This document shows, in pieces, positions 59,468-64,000 of a stretch of 64,000 bases of DNA (the first letter of the stretch is position 1; each line of letters starts with the position of its first letter). Position numbers and translations under genes: made by a program. This stretch comes from Microbulbifer aggregans (GTDB taxonomy: Bacteria; Pseudomonadota; Gammaproteobacteria; Pseudomonadales; Cellvibrionaceae). The stretch spans positions 3,627,501 to 3,691,500 of the forward strand of contig NZ_CP014143.1 of the NCBI RefSeq assembly GCF_001750105.1, written 5' to 3'. A model generated the notes under the pieces. It did not search any database. It saw only the letters and a program-made list of their open reading frames with translations, and was not told where the DNA came from.

Positions 59468-59490
59468 AAGGGCGGCACTGGGCCGCCCTT
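59468..59490 (-). terminator. Intrinsic terminator of htpG
   Basis: AAGGGCGGC (59468-59476) and GCCGCCCTT (59482-59490) form a 9-base stem with a 5-base loop; a T-run of six follows on the minus strand. It lies 18 bases past the htpG stop. It also separates htpG from gpsA. Confidence 0.88.
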
Positions 59491-59508
59491 CCGTTCCACG
59501 GCTACGAC

Positions 59509-61422
59509 TTAGCCGTTCAGCTCCAGTAGCAGGGTGTTCAGACGTCGCACATAGTCCGCCGGATCGGCGAGCTGGTTGCCCGCCGCCAGGTTGGCCTGGT
59601 CCATCAGGATGTTGGTGAGGTCCGCAAAGCGGTCCTCATCCTGCTCCTGGTCCAGTCGCTGCACCAGCGGGTGAGACGGGTTGACCTCAAAGATCGGCTT
59701 GGCTTCCGGCAGCGCCTGACCGGCCTGCTCCAGAATGCGGCGCATCTGCGGGCCCATATCCTGCTCACTGACCACCAGACATGCGGGAGAATCCACCAGA
59801 CGGGTGGTGGCACGCACATCCTCGACGCGATTCTGCAGCACTTCCTTGACCCGCTCTACCAGCGCGCCGGCCTGCTCCTCGACCTTCTCGCGCTCGGCCT
59901 TGTCTTCCTCGCTCTCCGCTTCACCCAGATCCAGGGCGCCCTTGGCCACATCCTGGAACGGCTTGCCGTCGAACTCGTGCATATGGCCTACGAACCACTC
60001 ATCGATCTGGTCGGTGAGCAACAGTACCTCGATGCCTTTCTTGCGGAACACTTCCAGATAGGGGCTGGATTTGGCAGTGGCAAAGTTGTCGGCGCAGACG
60101 TAGTAGATGTACTTCTGCCCTTCCTGCATGCGGCCTACGTAGTCCTCGAGGGACTGGTCCTGCTTCGGCTCGTCGGTGTGGGTAGAAGAGAAGCGCAGCA
60201 GCTTGGCAATCTTCTCCTTGTTGGCGAAGTCTTCTGCCGGCCCCTCTTTCATTACGTTGCCAAACAGATCCCAGAACTTCTGGTACTGATCCGCGTCTTT
60301 GCCCGCCAGTTTGCCCAGCATATCCAGCACGCGTTTGGTCAACGCGCTCTTTATGGCGTCGGTATTGCGGTCTTTTTGCAGGATCTCACGGGAGACGTTC
60401 AGCGGCAGATCGTTGGAGTCCAGTACGCCTTTGACGAAGCGCAGGTACAGCGGCAGGAACTGCTCGGCGTCGTCCATGATGAAGGTACGCTGCACATACA
60501 GCTTCAGGCCGCGGGCGGCATCGCGCTGGTAAAGGTCGAACGGCGCACGGCCGGGGATGTACAGCAGACTGGTGTAATCCAGCTTGCCCTCGACACGGTT
60601 GTGGCTCCAGGTGAGCGGATCGTCGAAGTCGTGGGAAATGTGCTTGTAGAACTCCTTGTACTCCTCGGACTTGATGTCGCTGCGGGAGCGGGTCCACAGG
60701 GCCTGGGCAGCGTTGACTGCCTCGAATTCCGGCGCCTTGTCTTCTTTCTCCTCACCCTCTGCCGCCGGAGCTTCTTCCTTCAGCATCTCCACCGGCAGTG
60801 CGATATGGTCGGAGTACTTCTTGATGATGGAGCGCAGACGCCAGCCGTCGGCGAACTCTTTCGCGTCGTCTTTCAGGTGCAGTACCACGCGGGTACCACG
60901 CTGGGGCCACTCGACATTCTCAATGGTGTACTCAGCTTCACCACTGCACTCCCAGTGCACGCCCTGGTCGGCGTCGGCGCCAGCGCGGCGGGTAAATACC
61001 TCAACCCGGTCGGCGACGATAAATGCAGAGTAGAAGCCGACCCCGAACTGGCCGATCAGGTGTGCATCCTTCTTCTGGTCGCCGGTCAGGTTCTGCATAA
61101 AGTTCGCAGTGCCGGAACGGGCGATGGTACCCAGGTTCTCGATCACCTCATCGCGGCTCATACCGATGCCATTGTCGGTGATGCTGATGCTGCCCTCGTC
61201 CTTATCAAACTCGATACGGATGCGCAGGTCCGGGTCTTCTTCCAGCAACTCGGGCTTGGAGAGCGCCTCGAAGCGCAGCTTGTCAGCGGCGTCGGAGGCG
61301 TTGGATACCAGCTCGCGCAGGAAGATCTCCTTGTTGGAGTAGAGCGAGTGGATCATCAGGTGCAGCAGCTGCTTGGCTTCCGTCTGGAAACCGTGGCTCT
61401 CTTTGTGGGCCTCAACGGTCAT
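59509..61422 (-). CDS. htpG: Chaperone protein HtpG (Hsp90)
   Basis: 637 residues. GHKL ATPase: [27 protein letters not shown] and [16 protein letters not shown]. The middle domain begins near [13 protein letters not shown], and the C-terminal dimerisation part ends near LLLELNG. The length matches E. coli HtpG closely. It is an ATP-dependent chaperone for client proteins under heat stress. Upstream lies a sigma-32-type promoter, and a terminator follows. Confidence 0.97.
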   Translation of the reverse strand: MTVEAHKESHGFQTEAKQLLHLMIHSLYSNKEIFLRELVSNASDAADKLRFEALSKPELLEEDPDLRIRIEFDKDEGSISITDNGIGMSRDEVIENLGTIARSGTANFMQNLTGDQKKDAHLIGQFGVGFYSAFIVADRVEVFTRRAGADADQGVHWECSGEAEYTIENVEWPQRGTRVVLHLKDDAKEFADGWRLRSIIKKYSDHIALPVEMLKEEAPAAEGEEKEDKAPEFEAVNAAQALWTRSRSDIKSEEYKEFYKHISHDFDDPLTWSHNRVEGKLDYTSLLYIPGRAPFDLYQRDAARGLKLYVQRTFIMDDAEQFLPLYLRFVKGVLDSNDLPLNVSREILQKDRNTDAIKSALTKRVLDMLGKLAGKDADQYQKFWDLFGNVMKEGPAEDFANKEKIAKLLRFSSTHTDEPKQDQSLEDYVGRMQEGQKYIYYVCADNFATAKSSPYLEVFRKKGIEVLLLTDQIDEWFVGHMHEFDGKPFQDVAKGALDLGEAESEEDKAEREKVEEQAGALVERVKEVLQNRVEDVRATTRLVDSPACLVVSEQDMGPQMRRILEQAGQALPEAKPIFEVNPSHPLVQRLDQEQDEDRFADLTNILMDQANLAAGNQLADPADYVRRLNTLLLELNG

Positions 61423-61463
61423 AATTTGGTCTCCCCGTACACTTCATTCGGAACAGGGAGCAG

Positions 61464-61491
61464 ATATAGGGGCCGCAGGCGGGGTTTCAAG
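61464..61491 (-). promoter_or_regulatory. Sigma-32 (RpoH) heat-shock promoter of htpG
   Basis: On the minus strand: CTTGAAA (61485-61491), a 12-base spacer, then CCCCTATAT (61464-61472), close to the consensus CTTGAAA-N11-16-CCCCATnT. It lies about 41 bases upstream of the htpG ATG. This marks heat-shock control. Confidence 0.82.
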
Positions 61492-61576
61492 GGGTATCCA
61501 AGCCTGCCCGCCCCTCAGGGGGCACACATGGGCCCGCACACTCCTCCCGGGGGCGGCGAGATGCCGGGCGGAGGAA

Positions 61577-61642
61577 TGCGAAACCGCATGAATACATCCC
61601 TGTAGCTCTGTCGATGCCGTCCCTGGCATCGGCAGTTTCGAA
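61577..61642 (-). repeat. Palindromic element, copy A (full form)
   Basis: Minus-strand reading: TTCGAAAC, stem GATGCC, loop AGGGAC, stem GGCATC, then AGAGCTACAGGGATGTATTC and ATGCGGTTTCG. The 12 bases GAGCTACAGGGA and 8 bases TTCATGCG are identical in the copy at 61759-61848, while the stem bases differ by matched changes. It is inverted relative to that copy. Confidence 0.6.
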
Positions 61643-61698
61643 TTTCTCCACCCGACACCTCCCCTTCCGCTTTCACTTCAGTGGTCACGCACCACGAG

Positions 61699-61710
61699 CG
61701 AAACGTTTCG
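61699..61710. promoter_or_regulatory. 12-bp palindrome CGAAACGTTTCG
   Basis: A perfect palindrome with a GAAACGTTTC core, like operators of LacI/CelR-type regulators. It lies between the two repeat copies and is not clearly placed for a promoter, so it may instead belong to the repeat system. Confidence 0.3.
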
Positions 61711-61758
61711 ATAAGCAAAATTAGGGAAAGCGACAAACTCGGATGCTAAGGAGAGATA

Positions 61759-61848
61759 CCCGGTGCACACTTGCGAAACCGTCCGCACCATGGACGGTGC
61801 GGACGGAGCTACAGGGAGGTTCATGCGTTTTCGAAAGTGTGCACCGGG
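61759..61848 (+). repeat. Palindromic element, copy B (full form with long arms)
   Basis: CCCGGTGCACACTT (61759-61772) and AAGTGTGCACCGGG (61835-61848) are perfect 14-base outer arms. Inside, GTCCGCACC (61781-61789), loop ATGGAC, GGTGCGGAC (61796-61804) make a perfect 9-base stem, followed by GAGCTACAGGGA and TTCATGCG. No open frame fits it; no transposase is linked. Confidence 0.6.
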
Positions 61849-61977
61849 CGCCTCACCGCCACTGACGGTGTCCTGAGGCTGGGAAGTCCCGGATCGAGAG
61901 GAACCACTAGAAGAAAAGCGCAAGCCTGAGAAACCGCGCAGCGACTCAATAAGAAGACCGGCTGTCGGTGGCGGAAC

Positions 61978-63174
61978 TTATTTATTGGCCATCGCCGTGG
62001 CCAGCTTGCCATTGCCGGTGATATCGATCACGAAGTTGGCAGTCAGATCGGCGATCACGCGGGATTCCGCATTCATCAGGATGGCGATGCCCACCTTCTG
62101 CTTCTCGGAGTAGGCGACGGCAGCACGGAAACCCGCGACCCAGCCACCGTGGTAGATGATGCGGTCATCACCCATGGTGTAGAGCCGCCAGCCGAGACCG
62201 TAACCAGCATGGGACAGATGGTCACGCCAGATCCGGTGACGCATATGGCGCTGGGTGGACACACGCTCGGTGGTGATGTCCTGGATCACTTCGGGCGACA
62301 GTACCTTCGGGTAGTAACCCATCTGCGCTTTCAGCCACTGCGCCATATCGGAAATACTGGCGTTCACACCGGCAGCCGGCGCGGCGAAGTAGTATTCCCG
62401 CTCCACTTTGACGGCTCGCCAGCCACGCCCGGTCTGCACGTGGGGGGCAGCGCGGTTGTCCGACGCCATGAAGCTTTCCCAACCCAGGGAGGCATCGCCC
62501 ATCTTCAGCGGTGTAAAGAAGCGCTCCTTCAGCTGGCGCTCATAGCTCACCCCAGTTGCCTTGAGAATGACATCCTCAATCAGGCTGAACAGCACATTCT
62601 GGTAGCCGTAACACTTGCCCGGCTTGCAGCGGGGATCGATATTCGCGAACTTGGGCAGGATTTTGCTGAGCGGCTTATCGTCTTCCAGGTAGTTGTCGTA
62701 GGCATTGGGAGTCAGGCCCGAGGAATGACTGAGCAGGTGCTCCACCTTCAGCTCGCGCGACAATGAGGGCGTCTTGAAACGGAGATCGGGAACGTAATTG
62801 ACAACCCGGTCACGCCAGTCGAATTTCTCCTCGTGGGCGAGCACCGCGGCCATGCTGCCGGCAAAGGTCTTGGACACCGAAGCCAGGCGAAACACGGTGT
62901 GCGAGTCCACCTTGCCCTTCTTGCCCCTGACCCGGACCCCGTAGGTATCCATGGCCACCACCTGGTCACCATCGACTATCACGTAGGCGCCGCCCGGAAT
63001 CTCCTTTTCCTTCATCAACTGGCGGAAATAGCGATCGAACTGCTTGGCCTTCGCCTGCACATCCGCCGCCCGTACGGGCGTCCAGACACAGAAAAGCGCC
63101 AGCAAAAGGGTGCAATACCGGGCGCCTCTCTGGCGTCCGCTCGCGATTAGGGTAAGAAAAGTTAAAGTCTTCAT
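61978..63174 (-). CDS. Serine beta-lactamase-family hydrolase (class C/esterase type)
   Basis: 398 residues from ATG 63174. Signal peptide to about residue 36 (CTLLLALFCVWTPVRAA). SxxK is Ser99-Val-Ser-Lys102 (LASVSKTF); YxN is YQN in CYGYQNVLFS; HxG is IYHGGW. These match beta-lactamase/D-aminopeptidase-type serine hydrolases (COG1680), many of which are esterases or peptidases rather than resistance enzymes. No ampR is adjacent. The coding strand points toward htpG. Confidence 0.87.
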   Translation of the reverse strand: MKTLTFLTLIASGRQRGARYCTLLLALFCVWTPVRAADVQAKAKQFDRYFRQLMKEKEIPGGAYVIVDGDQVVAMDTYGVRVRGKKGKVDSHTVFRLASVSKTFAGSMAAVLAHEEKFDWRDRVVNYVPDLRFKTPSLSRELKVEHLLSHSSGLTPNAYDNYLEDDKPLSKILPKFANIDPRCKPGKCYGYQNVLFSLIEDVILKATGVSYERQLKERFFTPLKMGDASLGWESFMASDNRAAPHVQTGRGWRAVKVEREYYFAAPAAGVNASISDMAQWLKAQMGYYPKVLSPEVIQDITTERVSTQRHMRHRIWRDHLSHAGYGLGWRLYTMGDDRIIYHGGWVAGFRAAVAYSEKQKVGIAILMNAESRVIADLTANFVIDITGNGKLATAMANK

Positions 63175-63352
63175 GCCGTACTTCGCGCCGCCGCGGCAAC
63201 ACACTGTGTTGTACTAAGACTAGCAGGCCGCCGAATAATTCTCCCGCAACCCGCAGCGTCACAGCTGACCATTGTAAGTGCAAAATCACGCCAGCGCACG
63301 GCCGCTGCGCGACCGGACGCCCTGTCGCCGAACGCAAAAGTCAGGCATAAAA
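63175..63352. other. Intergenic gap upstream of the serine hydrolase
   Basis: About 180 bases between the hydrolase start and the peroxiredoxin terminator. It must contain the hydrolase promoter, but no clear -35/-10 pair or operator stands out. Confidence 0.5.
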
Positions 63353-63372
63353 AAACCGCCTTGCGGCGGTTT
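63353..63372 (-). terminator. Intrinsic terminator of the peroxiredoxin gene
   Basis: AAACCGCC (63353-63360), loop TTGC, GGCGGTTT (63365-63372) on the plus strand; on the minus strand seven T residues follow the stem. It lies 61 bases past the peroxiredoxin stop. Confidence 0.88.
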
Positions 63373-63432
63373 CTGCTGATTGCGGGGGACTAAGCCCCCC
63401 GCCACCGTTGCGACCAGGCAGTCGCAGACAGC

Positions 63433-64000
63433 TTACAGCTTCTCGGAGTGCTCGCTCAGGTAAGCAGCAACGCCTTCCGGGGAAGCGTTCATGCCCTTGT
63501 CACCTTCCTGCCAGCCAGCCGGGCAAACTTCGCCGTGCTCCTGGTGGAACGCCAGCGCGTCAACCATGCGCAGCATCTCGTCAACGTTACGGCCCAGCGG
63601 CAGGTCGTTAACAACCTGGTGACGTACAACGCCTTCTTCGTCGATGAGGAAGGAACCACGGAAAGCAACACCACCCTCGGACTCTACGTCGTAGGCCTGG
63701 CAGATTTCGTGCTTCACGTCGGCAACCAGAGAGTACTTAACCGGACCGATGCCGCCCTCGTTCACCGGGGTGTTACGCCAGGCGTTGTGAGAGAACTGGG
63801 AGTCGATGGATACACCGATCACCTCAACGCCACGCTTCTTGAACTCTTCAAAACGGTGGTCAAAAGCGATCAGCTCGGACGGGCACACAAAGGTGAAGTC
63901 CAGCGGGTAGAAGAAAATAACCGCTTTCTTGCCTTTGATGGCTTCTTTCAGGTTGAAGTTTTCAACGATCTCGCCGTTGCCCAGTACCGCTGCAGCGGTG
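63433..64000 (-). CDS. 2-Cys peroxiredoxin (5' end outside window)
   Basis: The minus-strand frame is open to the window edge, so the N-terminus is missing; 188 residues are visible. Peroxidatic Cys lies in LDFTFVCPSEL, with Pro and Thr before it (YPLDFTF); the resolving Cys is in EVCPAGWQEG near the C-terminus. PLGRNVDEMLRMVDALAFHQ is the AhpC/Prx1 helix. It reduces hydrogen peroxide and organic peroxides, usually with thioredoxin or AhpF. A strong terminator follows. Confidence 0.95.
   Translation of the reverse strand, partial: TAAAVLGNGEIVENFNLKEAIKGKKAVIFFYPLDFTFVCPSELIAFDHRFEEFKKRGVEVIGVSIDSQFSHNAWRNTPVNEGGIGPVKYSLVADVKHEICQAYDVESEGGVAFRGSFLIDEEGVVRHQVVNDLPLGRNVDEMLRMVDALAFHQEHGEVCPAGWQEGDKGMNASPEGVAAYLSEHSEKL

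Larger units (their letters stand above)
61492..61977. other. Repeat-bearing intergenic region between htpG and the serine hydrolase
   Basis: About 485 bases between the htpG promoter and the 3' end of the hydrolase. It holds two copies of the palindromic element (61,577-61,642 minus and 61,759-61,848 plus), a 12-base palindrome CGAAACGTTTCG (61,699-61,710), and no convincing gene. Confidence 0.65.

Noticed and set aside
59671..61605. A 644-codon open frame on the plus strand opposite htpG
   Set aside because: It mirrors the htpG gene and its composition follows the codon use of that gene; no ribosome-binding site or family resemblance.
61978..63174. AmpC resistance enzyme
   Set aside because: The motifs are those of the broad serine hydrolase family; no ampR and no specific AmpC features, so resistance is not claimed.

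Overview
The window is a 64 kb stretch of a chromosome from a GC-rich gammaproteobacterium. Gene content and order (leuC-leuD-leuB-asd-usg-fimV-truA-trpF-trpB-trpA-accD-folC-dedD-cvpA-purF-metZ) match the arrangement known from Pseudomonas and relatives. Protein wording, the glucosylglycerate-type osmolyte genes and the beta-barrel protein suggest a marine member of the Cellvibrionales, possibly Microbulbifer; this placement is inference. I saw no rRNA, tRNA, CRISPR array, phage or transposase gene.

Layout. 1-6,700: end of a radical SAM gene, a GIY-YIG protein, an ECF-like sigma factor with its overlapping zinc-finger anti-sigma, an SDR oxidoreductase, DUF3301 and DUF1653 proteins, a trans-enoyl-reductase-like oxidoreductase, and a PAP2 phosphatase translationally coupled to a glycosyltransferase. 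6,800-15,800: an acyl-CoA dehydrogenase facing a PepSY-phoP-phoQ operon, a glycine-zipper protein, a hydrolase, a TcyP-type symporter, and a TlpA-like lipoprotein overlapping a YihY/BrkB membrane protein. 16,000-20,300: arsC-wrbA-DUF2069, sppA and a second glycine-zipper protein.

20,700-24,750 is the most distinctive locus: a phosphatase, a nucleotide-sugar glycosyltransferase and a GH13_18-type phosphorylase in one tight operon. Read together they look like a make-and-break module for glucosylglycerate (or a close relative): synthesis through glucosyl-3-phosphoglycerate, dephosphorylation, then recovery by phosphorolysis. Two small palindromes lie upstream.

24,750-29,980: an MFS transporter and the TgpA transglutaminase/DUF58/MoxR operon. 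30,100-50,700: the conserved biosynthetic block on the minus strand (methionine, purine, folate, fatty acid, tryptophan, tRNA pseudouridine, FimV, aspartate and leucine pathways), interrupted between asd and usg by an unrecognised 433-residue secreted or anchored protein. A LysR regulator diverges from leuC across an AT-rich palindrome.

51,800-64,000: a TIGR04219-type outer-membrane protein, aroC-prmB, folE, a CHMI-type tautomerase, gpsA-DUF4389-sixA, htpG with a textbook heat-shock promoter, a serine beta-lactamase-family protein, and the start-truncated end of a 2-Cys peroxiredoxin. Three related palindromic intergenic elements (near 52.8 kb and 61.6-61.8 kb) share a loop sequence while their stems differ by compensating changes; they form a structured interspersed repeat that the genes do not explain.
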